Shown: positions 33,138 through 42,201 of the stretch, piece by piece
Position numbering within the stretch: the first letter of the stretch is position 1
How the letters are laid out: each line of letters starts with the position of its first letter
Assembly (NCBI GenBank): GCA_947625015.1
Contig: CANQMR010000014.1
Location: forward strand, 1 to 64,000
Origin: an uncultured Lachnospiraceae bacterium
GTDB taxonomy: Bacteria > Bacillota > Clostridia > Lachnospirales > Lachnospiraceae
Length of the DNA: 64,000 nt
Direction of reading: 5' to 3'
Notes under the pieces: generated by a model
What the model was told of the DNA's origin: nothing
Seen by the model: only the letters and a program-made list of their open reading frames with translations
The model's database searches: none
Made by a program: the position numbers and the translations under genes

Positions 33138-33701
33138 CTACAGCTCCACCATGAATCCGGTACTAATCCGCTTAGAAACCTCCATCATAGCGGCTTCCAT
33201 CTCCGAAACATCAAACTCCCGCAGCACGCCCACATAGCCATTAATGATAAAGGTCGTGTTTAAATGGTGCTGGAAATAATCTTCAGAATCCTCCTTAAGA
33301 CCCGCGTCCACAAACTTCTTCATAATCAGGTCAATCACAGCCCGTTCAAACTCCTGCACCATGGACTGCATTCCCTGTCTGCGCATCAGCACCCCTAAAT
33401 CATTGGAATTTTTAAAATGGGCGTCCGCTACCCGCTTCCAGATCTCCGGCGCCCTGGTAATGGTTTCGTTATACGGATATTCGTCAATGATTGCGCACAC
33501 ATCCTGAATCAGCATCCCCTGAATGGAAGCGGCAAGGTCATAGATATCCCGGTAATGGAGATAAAATGTACTTTTGTTGATATCCGCTTTGGCGCATAAC
33601 TCTTTAATGGTAATCTCATTTAGCTTCTTCTCTTTGGTAAGTTCACAAAACACATCCTGAATTGCCTTTTTGGTCTTGCGCACTCTTCTGTCTTCTGCCA
33701 T
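33138..33701 (-). CDS. TetR/AcrR-family regulator
   Basis: A 187-residue regulator with an N-terminal TetR-type helix-turn-helix (about residues 8-55: AIQDVFCELTKEKKLNEITIKEL, INKSTFYLHYRDIYDLA) and an all-helical C-terminal domain resembling TetR_C_7/33. It lies directly before the hydrolase gene and probably represses that operon. Its ligand is unknown. No clear palindrome was read in the region upstream. Confidence 0.9.
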   Translation of the reverse strand: MAEDRRVRKTKKAIQDVFCELTKEKKLNEITIKELCAKADINKSTFYLHYRDIYDLAASIQGMLIQDVCAIIDEYPYNETITRAPEIWKRVADAHFKNSNDLGVLMRRQGMQSMVQEFERAVIDLIMKKFVDAGLKEDSEDYFQHHLNTTFIINGYVGVLREFDVSEMEAAMMEVSKRISTGFMVEL

Positions 33702-33796
33702 CTGTCAGCCCCCTATAGTTTATTTTACATCATTTTAATCCATATTAGCAGAATAATAGACCATTGTCCAGCTAATGTGTGAATAAAATGTGAAAA

Positions 33797-33823
33797 TTAG
33801 CACTCACCTCTTGACAGTGCTAA
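33797..33823 (+). promoter_or_regulatory. CIRCE element (HrcA operator)
   Basis: TTAGCACTC, nine bases, CAGTGCTAA: the CIRCE consensus (TTAGCACTC-N9-GAGTGCTAA) with one mismatch. It overlaps the -35 box of the hsp20 promoter. HrcA binds CIRCE and represses heat-shock genes, so this predicts HrcA control of hsp20; hrcA itself is not in the window. Confidence 0.92.
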
Positions 33824-33839
33824 CAATCGGTGTTATAAC
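33811..33839 (+). promoter_or_regulatory. Promoter of hsp20
   Basis: Perfect TTGACA (33811-33816), 17-bp spacer, TATAAC (33834-33839). The -35 box lies in the second half of the CIRCE element. The transcript would have a leader of about 90 bases before the ATG at 33939. Confidence 0.85.
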
Positions 33840-33938
33840 AAAGTCACAGGTTGGGAAACAAGCAGCCTGGAGAATAATATTTAACCAAAGCCTACAGACT
33901 ATATCTATAGACTCATTTTAAAAAAGGAGGAATTTATT

Positions 33939-34376
33939 ATGTTAGTACCAAGTATTTTTTCAAACGATGTGTTCGATAACTTTTTCAACGACACATTCAG
34001 ACCTGCCGAGAGTTTCATCCACTCTGCGAATGCAAGGAACATGATGAACACAGACATCAAAGAATTTGAAGACAAATATGAATTAGGCATTGAGCTTCCC
34101 GGCTATAACAAGGAAGATGTAAGCGCCAGCCTGAAGGACGGTTACTTAACCATCGAGGCGGAGCGCAAGGCCGACAACGAGATCAAAGACAAGAACGGCA
34201 AATATGTCCGCAAGGAATGCTTTACCGGCAAATGCCAGAGAAGTTTTTATGTCGGCGAGCAGGTGACGCAAAATGACATTCACGCTTCCTTTGAGAACGG
34301 AATCCTGACGATTGCCGTTCCAAAGATTAAGGAACAGCCAAAGGTAGAGGAAAACCACTACATTGCCATCGAGTAA
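33939..34376 (+). CDS. Small heat-shock protein Hsp20
   Basis: A 145-residue alpha-crystallin-type chaperone. The ACD runs from about residue 38 to 132: ELPGYNKEDVSASLKDGYLTIEAER at its start and ENGILTIAVPK near its end. The N-terminal part is Phe-rich (NDVFDNFFNDTFR), as usual. It holds unfolding proteins in the cytoplasm under stress. AAGGAGG lies 8 bp before the ATG. A CIRCE operator, promoter and terminator make it a complete single-gene heat-shock unit. Confidence 0.96.
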   Translation: MLVPSIFSNDVFDNFFNDTFRPAESFIHSANARNMMNTDIKEFEDKYELGIELPGYNKEDVSASLKDGYLTIEAERKADNEIKDKNGKYVRKECFTGKCQRSFYVGEQVTQNDIHASFENGILTIAVPKIKEQPKVEENHYIAIE

Positions 34377-34404
34377 GCAAGACAGCTTTCCCACACCCCC
34401 ATAG

Positions 34405-34446
34405 AAAGTCCGGGCGGTATCTTGACGATATCCCCGGACTTTTTTT
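34405..34446 (+). terminator. Terminator of hsp20
   Basis: AAAGTCCGGG (34405-34414) pairs with CCCGGACTTT (34433-34442), with an extra GATATC-type pairing in the loop, followed by a run of T. It may also end the convergent ABC operon, whose stop is at 34450. Confidence 0.85.
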
Positions 34447-34449
34447 CTT

Positions 34450-36477
34450 TTATTCCATATTTTTATCCGTTTCTTTCTTTTTTTCCTTTAGCAGCGATAA
34501 TCCCACCGGCAGAAATACCAAAGTAAGCACAGCTAAGACCGCCATAACCTTCCCGGTATAGGCTTCGTCGTTGAGGATGGCAATGTCGCTGCCGTAATAA
34601 AGCGTCCATACGGAAAAGGCATTGTTCAGAAAATGAATGATGGAAGAGGACAGCAGGCTTTCCGACCGGTACACAGCATAGGCTAACACCGCCCCCAACA
34701 GCGCCGTCGGCAGGAAGCGGATCAGGCTCATATGACTGATACCGAACAGAATGGACACAAACAGAATGGATTTCCCCACACTCATTTTCTGGCGAAAGGC
34801 GGTAAACATATATCCCCGGAACAACAGCTCCTCACAGAGAGCCGGCGCAAGCGCAATCAGCAAGATTGCCGCCCAAAAAGGCACTCCCTCCAATATGGTT
34901 AAAAATTCCTCATTGACATTCTGCCCGCTTTCCGGAAACAACATTCCCAACAGACTGCTGACAATCAGGGCCAGACTTGATGCGCCAACGAACAGACACA
35001 GGGAAGCGGTCACATGCCTTCCCTTTGGCAGCTTAAGTTTAAATATCTCTTTCCCGTTGCCCTTGATGTAAATGCAGGCCAGCACAGGCAGCACCCCGAT
35101 GAAAAACTGGGGAACCACTACGCCCATAACCGGCGCTTTCAGGCTCATCAGGCCGCCCGCATAGACCATTAAGAGCAACGCTACAATCAGAATCAGCAGG
35201 CTTTCCTGTATGGTGGGGAGGCTCCCCTTCTTGATGTTCTTCCGGCGTTCAAAAAGCCTTATGCCCGCAGCCGACTCCCCGAACAGAATCGTCTCGCTGT
35301 CATAAATCCGCCCTAAGAACCACACAGCGATAAAAGCATAGATGACATTGCTTAACAGCACCAGCAAAATCAAAGTGAAGTCATATTTAAAGACCAGCAG
35401 ATTCTTCATCAACAGGCAGATATTGGCCACCGGCACCAAGGATGTCCCAAAACTTAATTCTATGTTCGGAATAAAGCCGATATATCCGGTTAAGATTACC
35501 ACCAAAGTTACCGGCGTCACATAATTATTGGCTTCCTTAAAACTTTTGGCAAAGGCGCAGACGCACATGACCAGAGCGCTCATAAACAGTGCAAAGGCAA
35601 TGATGCACACAATGGAGATAAGGATTGCCGGCAGAAAACTTGCCAGATGAAAGTCATCCGCCGCCGCAGAAAATGCCTTCATCGTCGCATACAGGTAAGC
35701 GGCAATCCCACTCATGGAAAGCACATTGATAAACACCGACACAACCGAAATCGTTGCCACAGAGAAAAATTTACTCATAATCAGTTCCATATTTCCTATC
35801 GGCAGGGTAAGCAGGGTTTCGAGCGTTCCCCGCTCCTTTTCTCCGGCAGTCGCGTCAATGGCAGGATACATGGAGCCCATTAAAATACTGGTAATCATGA
35901 GGAAGGGAATAATGCTCCCTAAGATACTGCCCATGGTGCTTTCGTTGCTGGAACGGTCCGTAAGTTTCGCCGTTACCGGGTAGAGCACCCGGTTGATATC
36001 AAGTCCGTCCGCCTTCGCATTTTTTTCCGCCTGCTTCTTCGCTAACGCGTCAATCTCTTCCTTAAGCATATCCGATGCGGTAGAGGAATTGGTAACCGCA
36101 GACAGATAGTGAATCTCATAGATAATCTGTCCCGCTGCCTTCGAAACGGTAATATAAGCGTCTATCGTCTCATCCTTTAAATCCGCCTCCGGATGATCGG
36201 ACTCCACTTCCTTTAGGCTGTAGTCCAGCTTATCCTCTTTCCCCTGAATCCAGTTATTCAAAGACTGCCTGTCTTCCTCCGCCACATTTTCATAGGCGAT
36301 GTAATAGGTCTGCTCCTGCTGCGTAGTGGCAATCATAGCAACCACCTGCATGACTACCAAAAAGAGTACCGGATATAAAATCACCGGCAGCACCACCATG
36401 GTGAGAATTGTTTTTTTATCCCGGATTACATCCATAATCTCCTTCTTGTAGAGGAGCTTTAACTGTCTATAATTCAT
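34450..36477 (-). CDS. NatB-like ABC permease fused to a CPBP protease domain
   Basis: A 675-residue protein of two parts. Residues ~1-400 are an ABC-2/NatB-type permease: TM1 at ~22-46, an external region of ~140 residues, then five or more TM segments. Residues ~430-660 are a CPBP (CAAX/bacteriocin-processing) intramembrane metalloprotease with EELLFRG (Glu549/Glu550, Arg554), ISH (His582) and HFLNN (His615, Asn619). All motif residues are intact. The fusion suggests export coupled to proteolysis in the membrane. It overlaps the ATPase gene by 11 bp. Confidence 0.88.
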   Translation of the reverse strand: MNYRQLKLLYKKEIMDVIRDKKTILTMVVLPVILYPVLFLVVMQVVAMIATTQQEQTYYIAYENVAEEDRQSLNNWIQGKEDKLDYSLKEVESDHPEADLKDETIDAYITVSKAAGQIIYEIHYLSAVTNSSTASDMLKEEIDALAKKQAEKNAKADGLDINRVLYPVTAKLTDRSSNESTMGSILGSIIPFLMITSILMGSMYPAIDATAGEKERGTLETLLTLPIGNMELIMSKFFSVATISVVSVFINVLSMSGIAAYLYATMKAFSAAADDFHLASFLPAILISIVCIIAFALFMSALVMCVCAFAKSFKEANNYVTPVTLVVILTGYIGFIPNIELSFGTSLVPVANICLLMKNLLVFKYDFTLILLVLLSNVIYAFIAVWFLGRIYDSETILFGESAAGIRLFERRKNIKKGSLPTIQESLLILIVALLLMVYAGGLMSLKAPVMGVVVPQFFIGVLPVLACIYIKGNGKEIFKLKLPKGRHVTASLCLFVGASSLALIVSSLLGMLFPESGQNVNEEFLTILEGVPFWAAILLIALAPALCEELLFRGYMFTAFRQKMSVGKSILFVSILFGISHMSLIRFLPTALLGAVLAYAVYRSESLLSSSIIHFLNNAFSVWTLYYGSDIAILNDEAYTGKVMAVLAVLTLVFLPVGLSLLKEKKKETDKNME

Positions 36478-37237
36478 TTTCCGCTCCTCCTTCCATATAG
36501 GCGAAAAAGGTATCCCGAAGATTCCCTGTACCGGTAGCCGCCTTTAACTCGGACGGCGTGCCGGAGGCAATCACCTTTCCCTTGTCAATCATCAAAATCC
36601 GGTCGCAGAGAAATTCCGCCTCCTCCATATAATGGGTAGAATAAAGCACCGTTTTCCCCTGTGTCTTTTCCTGCTTCATAAAATCAATAATGGCTTTGGA
36701 ACTTATGATGTCAAGGCCTAAGGTGGGCTCATCAAAAATATAGATATCCGGATTATGGATCAGGCACCTTGCAATGGATGTCCGCTGTTTCTGTCCGGTG
36801 GAAAGTTTTTCAATGCGGTTGTCGATGAACTCCTCCATGTGCAAAAGGGCGTTGGTCTTTTCCACCTGCTCCTGCATTTCCTCCTTGGTAAAGCCATAAA
36901 GCTCCCCAAACAAAGACAGCAGTTCCCGGACTGTAAACCGCCCGTAAAGCTTGGTATTTTCAGAAAGATACCCGATATGTTTTTTCAGCTCCGGCTTGCT
37001 TGTGACGGGCTCCTCCCGGTTTCGGATTACCACCTGTCCTTCCGTTGGCTCCATCAGGGAACCCAACATGCGCAAAAGCGTGGTCTTTCCCGCGCCATTC
37101 GGGCCTAAGATTCCGAGAATCTCACCTTGAACGGCCTGAAAGCTCACATGGTCCACAGCATAAAATTCTTCCTTCTTTCCTTTTTTCAATGAGCGGACAA
37201 ACTGTTTTGTCAAATTCCTTGCCTCTATCAACCTCAT
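36467..37237 (-). CDS. ABC ATPase, NatA-like
   Basis: A 256-residue ATP-binding protein of the NatA/ABC-2 exporter group. Walker A is GPNGAGKTT (residues 45-53), the signature is LSTGQKQR, and Walker B is IYIFDEPTLGLD. Its 3' end overlaps the permease/protease gene by 11 bp. NatAB pairs export Na+ in Bacillus; that function is only one possibility here. A CPBP-protease gene lies 6 bp upstream on the same strand. Confidence 0.92.
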   Translation of the reverse strand: MRLIEARNLTKQFVRSLKKGKKEEFYAVDHVSFQAVQGEILGILGPNGAGKTTLLRMLGSLMEPTEGQVVIRNREEPVTSKPELKKHIGYLSENTKLYGRFTVRELLSLFGELYGFTKEEMQEQVEKTNALLHMEEFIDNRIEKLSTGQKQRTSIARCLIHNPDIYIFDEPTLGLDIISSKAIIDFMKQEKTQGKTVLYSTHYMEEAEFLCDRILMIDKGKVIASGTPSELKAATGTGNLRDTFFAYMEGGAENEL

Positions 37238-37243
37238 CCCTCC

Positions 37244-38314
37244 TTATTCCGCCAATGCGTTCAGCGCGGCCGTTACCAGACAGAAAAGCCACCCTAAAAT
37301 TAAGCAGACCGTCACCGGCTTTACCGCTTTTCTTTGCTGCCTGTCGCCAACGATATAGTTCCATGTAAACGGCCTGCCATTTATACCTGCAATGGCCTTT
37401 AGGAGAAGCACTACCAATACAAGCCCGCCAACGGCGAAAGGAGTAACCGCGATAAAGGCGGGCAGAATATCCGCTATCGTCTGCGTCTGGTTAAACAGCT
37501 CCTCCATTTCCATATTGGCATACTCCGGCGAGGCAATGCTTGCCAGCCTGTACAGAACAGGCAGCAGATACACATACAGCGTGTTCACCGCATTAAAAAG
37601 CATGTGCAGGATCATGGTGGACACAAGGGAACCCGTTGCCTCCACCAGCAGAGAAAATATTACCCCCAAATATACGGCATACAGCATCTGGTTAAAATTC
37701 AGGTGCATCAGTCCAAAGCACAGAGAACTTACGACGATTCCCGTAAGCACAGAGCGTTTGCGAAAGACAGAAAAGAAAATGCCCCGGTAAATCGTCTCCT
37801 CCACAAAGCCCGGAAGACAGCCTATCACCAAAATTCCCATCCACACCGGAATACTTTCTGTCACTGTAAAAATAGCCCGGCTTGTACTGTTGCTAACAAA
37901 AAACTGGCTGAACAGATTCAGCCATGTGGCCATGGGACTGGCGCAGATTAACAGCACTAAAGACAGGAAAAAAGTAGACGGCTTATATCTTCTGACACTT
38001 AAATCCTCTCTCCACTTCAGCCTGTTAAGAAGAATATAGACAACTGCCGCTAAAAAAAGATAACTCTGCGTCGACAAAATGGAAATCAATACAGCGTATT
38101 TTTCAGGCGCCCTCTCCTGTAGCATGATAATCAGGACAGACAGGGGAATTTCCAAAAGCATCAAAAGGAAAAAAAAGATTCCCGCTCTTTTTTCCCCTTT
38201 CCGTATCTGTTGTATTTCCATGGCCTTTGCCATATCCCCATTGCCCTCTGCAATTCCTCCACTTTCATATTGGCTATCATTCAGCTTTCCGTCGTTCAGA
38301 CTTTTTTCTTCCAT
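37244..38314 (-). CDS. CPBP-family intramembrane metalloprotease
   Basis: A 356-residue membrane protein with about eight TM segments after a 45-residue cytoplasmic start. The Rce1/CPBP motifs are EETIYRG (motif 1), FGLMHLNFNQ (motif 2) and HMLFNAVN (motif 3). Such proteases process prenylated proteins in eukaryotes and bacteriocins or immunity proteins in bacteria. It lies 6 bp before the ABC ATPase gene whose partner permease carries a second CPBP domain, so the three products probably work together. Confidence 0.88.
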   Translation of the reverse strand: MEEKSLNDGKLNDSQYESGGIAEGNGDMAKAMEIQQIRKGEKRAGIFFFLLMLLEIPLSVLIIMLQERAPEKYAVLISILSTQSYLFLAAVVYILLNRLKWREDLSVRRYKPSTFFLSLVLLICASPMATWLNLFSQFFVSNSTSRAIFTVTESIPVWMGILVIGCLPGFVEETIYRGIFFSVFRKRSVLTGIVVSSLCFGLMHLNFNQMLYAVYLGVIFSLLVEATGSLVSTMILHMLFNAVNTLYVYLLPVLYRLASIASPEYANMEMEELFNQTQTIADILPAFIAVTPFAVGGLVLVVLLLKAIAGINGRPFTWNYIVGDRQQRKAVKPVTVCLILGWLFCLVTAALNALAE

Positions 38315-38339
38315 ATCGTAATGTTTCCTTTCCCGTAAA

Positions 38340-38366
38340 CCAAAAGCAGCCCGAATCCGGGCTGCG
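38340..38366 (-). terminator. Terminator of ridA
   Basis: Minus-strand GCAGCCCG/CGGGCTGC stem (38346-38353 with 38358-38365) followed by TTTTGGTTT. It lies 6 bp after the ridA stop and separates it from the CPBP/ABC operon. Confidence 0.8.
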
Positions 38367-38371
38367 AAATG

Positions 38372-38752
38372 TTATTTTTTCAGGGCAACAGCCTCCATCT
38401 CAATCAGCACATCCTTAGGCAGCCTTGCCACCTCCACACAGGAGCGGGCAGGATAATCCCCGGTGAAGTAATTGGCATAGATCTCATTTAATGCCGCAAA
38501 ATCATTCATATCCTTGATGAATACTGTGGTCTTAACCACATCCTCACAGCTTGAACCGGCCGCCTCTAAAAGCGCTTTCATACTGTCAAAGACTCTGGTC
38601 GCCTGCACCTTAATATCTCCCTCCACCACATTGCCGGTAGCCGGATCGATGGGTACTACACCGGAGGTGTAAACCATACCGTTTACCTCGATGGCCTGTG
38701 AATACGGACCGATTGCCTGTGGCGCTTTGTCTGTCTTGATTACTTTTTTCAT
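38372..38752 (-). CDS. ridA: RidA-type enamine/imine deaminase
   Basis: A 126-residue YjgF/YER057c/UK114 protein. Conserved parts are APQAIGPYSQAI, TSGVVPIDPATG, and ARSCVEVARLPKDVLIEME with the substrate-binding arginine. RidA hydrolyses reactive 2-aminoacrylate-type enamines produced by PLP enzymes. AGGAGGA precedes the ATG. It is a single-gene unit with its own terminator. Confidence 0.94.
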   Translation of the reverse strand: MKKVIKTDKAPQAIGPYSQAIEVNGMVYTSGVVPIDPATGNVVEGDIKVQATRVFDSMKALLEAAGSSCEDVVKTTVFIKDMNDFAALNEIYANYFTGDYPARSCVEVARLPKDVLIEMEAVALKK

Positions 38753-38848
38753 GATTGTGTCCTCCTATATATTCTTTGCAAAACAGTTACTTTGGTGACG
38801 CTGCATATTAACCGCATCATGTAATAAAATAACTGCTTTGTAATATCA

Positions 38849-39682
38849 TCAAACCGCTTTAATGCCTGTTTCCTGAATCTCTATCTTTCCTTCCTTAAGC
38901 AGCCTTCCCACCGCCCGCTTGAAGGCGTTTTTGCTAAGCCCTAATTCCCGCTTAATCAGCTCCGGGTCTGCTTTATCCGTAAAGGGCAGCATGCCGTCAT
39001 AGGAAAGAATCATATCATAGACCATCCGGCTGTCCTCCTCCATCTGCTGGTACGCCAGCTGGTTCATGGAAAGAATCAGCTTCCCGTCCTCCCTTACCCC
39101 GGAAACTCTCAGCTTCATGGCGTCTCCCACCTGAATCCGTCTGGTAAGTTCCTGCTTGGGAATCATTCCCTGATACCGGTCTTCTACAGCCACAAAGGCG
39201 CCTAACTTTTCATTGAGCTGGTAAATATAGCCTTCCACATAATCTCCCTTTTCATAGGGGGAACTGCTCTCTAAATAATCATAAATTTTCATGGTCACGC
39301 AGGGACGGCTGCTCTTATCCAAATACATATACACCAGATATGCCTTATCCTTTTTTACCTTACCCTCCATCTCCTTAAAGGGCAGCAGAATATCTTTTTC
39401 CAGTCCCCAATCCATAAAAGCGCCTATATTACCCACGCTGGCAACCTTAAGCCTCGCCAGCTTTCCCAAGGTAATCAAAGGCTGATGTACCGTTGCAATG
39501 GGACGGTCCGAGGAATCGAGATAGACAAACACTTTAAGTTCCCCGCCAGCCTTTAAGCCCTCCGGCACCTGCTTTCTGGGAAGCAGAACCGCATCCTTAT
39601 CCCCCTGCTTTTGGGCCAGATATATTCCAAAATCTTTGCTTCTCACTACCTTCAGCGTCTGCCATTTTCCCAGTTCGATCAT
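38849..39682 (-). CDS. S1-like RNA-binding protein, CvfB family
   Basis: A 277-residue CvfB/YitL-type protein with three S1-like OB domains (about residues 1-60, 65-135, 145-210; ASVGNIGAFMDWGLEKDILLP and KLGAFVAVEDRYQGMIP are typical) and a C-terminal winged helix (~215-277, ELGLSKNAFKRAVGRLLKEGKI). In staphylococci CvfB affects virulence gene expression through RNA binding; its role here is not known. It lies upstream of no obvious operon partner. GATGAGGAA precedes the ATG. Confidence 0.9.
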   Translation of the reverse strand: MIELGKWQTLKVVRSKDFGIYLAQKQGDKDAVLLPRKQVPEGLKAGGELKVFVYLDSSDRPIATVHQPLITLGKLARLKVASVGNIGAFMDWGLEKDILLPFKEMEGKVKKDKAYLVYMYLDKSSRPCVTMKIYDYLESSSPYEKGDYVEGYIYQLNEKLGAFVAVEDRYQGMIPKQELTRRIQVGDAMKLRVSGVREDGKLILSMNQLAYQQMEEDSRMVYDMILSYDGMLPFTDKADPELIKRELGLSKNAFKRAVGRLLKEGKIEIQETGIKAV

Positions 39683-39774
39683 AAATTCCTCATCCTTATC
39701 TGTGTTTCATTTGCATATACCGCATAGATTATAATACATTTTCCCGGAAAATGAAATCTTTTTTTATTTTCCCC

Positions 39775-39802
39775 TTGATTTTTAAAAGGAAATGTGTATA
39801 AT
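39775..39802 (+). promoter_or_regulatory. Promoter of tRNA-Gln
   Basis: TTGATT (39775-39780), 16-bp spacer, TATAAT (39797-39802), 30 bp before the tRNA 5' end. Confidence 0.75.
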
Positions 39803-39831
39803 ATTGTTTTGTGAGCGGCAAGACTGCTTAT

Positions 39832-39903
39832 TGGGGTATCGCCAAATGGTAAGGCAACGGACTCTGACTCCGTCATTTCAAGGTTCGAATCCTTGTACCC
39901 CAG
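39832..39903 (+). tRNA. tRNA-Gln (anticodon CUG)
   Basis: The acceptor stem TGGGGTA pairs with TACCCCA. The D arm (GCC AAATGGTAA GGC), the anticodon stem ACGGA/TCCGT with loop CTCTGAC, and the T arm CAAGG TTCGAAT CCTTG are all complete. The discriminator is G, as for glutamine tRNAs. CCA is not encoded. It has its own promoter and terminator. Confidence 0.95.
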
Positions 39904-39906
39904 CTA

Positions 39907-39935
39907 AGAGTAATCCTTTCGGATTGCTCTTTTTT
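39907..39935 (+). terminator. Terminator after tRNA-Gln
   Basis: AGAGTAATCC, loop TTTC, GGATTGCTCT (one G-T pair), then TTTTTT. It starts four bases after the tRNA end. Confidence 0.9.
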
Positions 39936-39945
39936 ATTGCGGTTT

Positions 39946-40962
39946 TCACACTGCCTGTTCCGCTTGTTTCAGTCGTATTCTGGCTTCCTCCAGCAATTGC
40001 TCCCTAAGCCACTCCGGCTTGACCACAGTCACCTCTGTGCCAAAGCCGCGTATCCAGCGAACCACATCCGGCGCTACTGCCGTCGTCTGGCAAAACAGCA
40101 GGCCCTCCGGCGTATCGGTAAGTTTCCTCGCCCTGTCCGCTTCGTACTCCTTCACATAGCGGATGCTTTCTCCGGTAAACAACAGTTCCATTTCCTCTTC
40201 TGTTCCACCGTTTAACTTTAAGAAATTTTTCCCCGCGCTCTCCGCTTCCCCTTCCGGCATTGTAAACCGGTCGTCTAACATCTGAGCCTTCCGGATTCGG
40301 GAAATCCGGAATCTCCTGACCTCTTTGCGCAGCTCGCAATAGCCCTCCACGCAGAGATATGCGTCTATCATCAGCATCCGGTACGGATGGATTATCCTCT
40401 TTGTCTTCTCGTCGCTGGTAAAGCTATAGTATTCAATCTCCACCTTGCGCCGGCTGTCTATAGCGTTTTGCAGCGTCCGTTCCAGCCCGGCGTCCACCAC
40501 ATCCCGGCTTCCGCTTTTCCTACCCGCCTGCCTGAAATGCCCGCACAGGTTTTCAAACTGTAGCTTATTAAGGGAGGCCGATCCCTCCACCATCTTGTCA
40601 ATCAACCCCACTGCATGTCTTCCCATATCCAAATGGGAATATTCCATCAGCATTTCTTTCGCAAAGGCTAACGCCGCCAGGTCCCCGATGGTTAAGTCCA
40701 CATTTTTCAGCGTATACTTATCCGCATAAAAATAAGTCTTTCCACTGCGTTCTTCCTCGCCAATCCCGTAATTTAAGGAAAGCTCGTCAATATCCCGCAG
40801 TACGGTGCGCCGGCTGACGGCAATATCCCAACTTCTTAACCTCTCCCTGATTTCATCCGCCTGATAGCCGTTCGGATTTTCCGACAGCAGCGACAAAATA
40901 TAGATCTGGCGCTGTGCAACCGATATATCTTTACTCTGATATTCTTTCTGTGTGTCTGGCAT
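39946..40962 (-). CDS. WYL-domain regulator, YafY type
   Basis: A 338-residue regulator. The N-terminal HTH_11-type winged helix (about residues 15-75: [34 protein letters not shown]) is followed by a WYL domain at ~165-245 ([18 protein letters not shown]) and a C-terminal WCX-like part. It lies 16 bp after the GH3 hydrolase gene on the same strand, at the end of the transglutaminase/DUF58/MoxR operon, and may regulate it. Ligand unknown. Confidence 0.88.
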   Translation of the reverse strand: MPDTQKEYQSKDISVAQRQIYILSLLSENPNGYQADEIRERLRSWDIAVSRRTVLRDIDELSLNYGIGEEERSGKTYFYADKYTLKNVDLTIGDLAALAFAKEMLMEYSHLDMGRHAVGLIDKMVEGSASLNKLQFENLCGHFRQAGRKSGSRDVVDAGLERTLQNAIDSRRKVEIEYYSFTSDEKTKRIIHPYRMLMIDAYLCVEGYCELRKEVRRFRISRIRKAQMLDDRFTMPEGEAESAGKNFLKLNGGTEEEMELLFTGESIRYVKEYEADRARKLTDTPEGLLFCQTTAVAPDVVRWIRGFGTEVTVVKPEWLREQLLEEARIRLKQAEQAV

Positions 40963-40978
40963 TTCGCTGTTCCTCCCT

Positions 40979-42184
40979 CTATTCCTCCGGGGCCGTAAGC
41001 AGCCCTAAATTCATCTTCATTCTTAAAATGCGCGTTACCGATGCGTCAATCGCTTCCTCGGAAAGCCTTCCCTCCCTGACCGCTTGTTGCGCCCCTTTCA
41101 TCGTCGCATTAAAATCCGCGGAAAATATCATATCATTTCCTGCAATAAAAGCCCTGGCTGCGGCCTCTTCTAAGGACATCTGGCTTAAAATTGCCTGCAT
41201 ATTCAAATCGTCCGCCATAATGACTCCCTGAAAGCCCAGTTCCTCCCGCAGCAGACGATGCACTGCCGGCGACAGGGAGGACGGCGTATTCTCATCTACC
41301 GCTTTCATCACAATGTGGGACACCATAACCATGTCTGCGCCCGCCGCAATCCCCCGCTGAAACGAAGGAAAATATTTTTTCCGATAAGCAGACAGTTTTT
41401 TGTTGTCTGTTACATATTCCTGATGCGTATTCGCATTTTCGCCATATCCGGGAAAATGTTTGAGACAGCTTCCCACATGATAGTCTTTCATTGTATTAAT
41501 TACCGTTTCAACATATGCTGATGCCGTCTCCGGCTCCCCACCGGCAGACCGCTCATACATATAAGAAGTTTTTTTCCCTACCACATCCGCCACCGGCGCA
41601 AAATTCAGATTAATATCCATCGCGGTAAGGATTTCCAATTTCTTTTTGGTATCCTCACCGACGGCTTCCGTCCCGCCGTTCTCATACAGCGTTCTGGCTC
41701 CCGGAAATACCGGCATATCTTCTTCATTCAGACCGGCAATCCTTGTGACCTGCCCGCCCTCTTCGTCCACACCCACAAAAAGAGGGATTTTCATCACCGC
41801 CTGCATTTCTGCTATCTGCTGTTTTACCTGTTGTATCGTTTTCCCCGTAAAATCATCAGAAAATAAAATGATTCCCGCGGGCTGGTTTACGCTTAATTTT
41901 GACTCTGCAATATCCTCATGGTTAGTCAGAATCATCATTTGCGCCAGTTTCTGCTCCAGGGTCATTTGGGAAACCATATCGGAAATGTAGTTCTGCTCCT
42001 GATTGTGTTTTTCAGCCGACACAGCAATATTATCCATATCCCAGCCGCCGTTTATATTGCAGAACGCATAGACTGCCGAATGTTTAAAAAATTTCTGCTC
42101 CCCGAAAACCGGAAACTTTATGGTGTATAAAAATACAAAGATAAAAATAAAAACTGCCGATATTAATAACAACCACTTTTTCAT
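40979..42184 (-). CDS. Glycoside hydrolase family 3, NagZ-like
   Basis: A 401-residue enzyme with an N-terminal membrane segment (~3-22) and a GH3 barrel. Conserved parts are VDEEGGQVTRI, the KHFPGYG loop, and GVIMADDLN with the nucleophile at Asp325 or Asp326. It should release beta-N-acetylglucosamine from cell-wall fragments. In the acid/base loop the usual Asp-Thr/Ser-His reads Asn-Thr-His (GENANTHQE), so the Asp of the Asp-His dyad is replaced; activity may be altered. It is encoded 17 bp after the transglutaminase-like gene. Confidence 0.88.
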   Translation of the reverse strand: MKKWLLLISAVFIFIFVFLYTIKFPVFGEQKFFKHSAVYAFCNINGGWDMDNIAVSAEKHNQEQNYISDMVSQMTLEQKLAQMMILTNHEDIAESKLSVNQPAGIILFSDDFTGKTIQQVKQQIAEMQAVMKIPLFVGVDEEGGQVTRIAGLNEEDMPVFPGARTLYENGGTEAVGEDTKKKLEILTAMDINLNFAPVADVVGKKTSYMYERSAGGEPETASAYVETVINTMKDYHVGSCLKHFPGYGENANTHQEYVTDNKKLSAYRKKYFPSFQRGIAAGADMVMVSHIVMKAVDENTPSSLSPAVHRLLREELGFQGVIMADDLNMQAILSQMSLEEAAARAFIAGNDMIFSADFNATMKGAQQAVREGRLSEEAIDASVTRILRMKMNLGLLTAPEE

Positions 42185-42201
42185 ATTTTATATCTGCTCC
42201 T

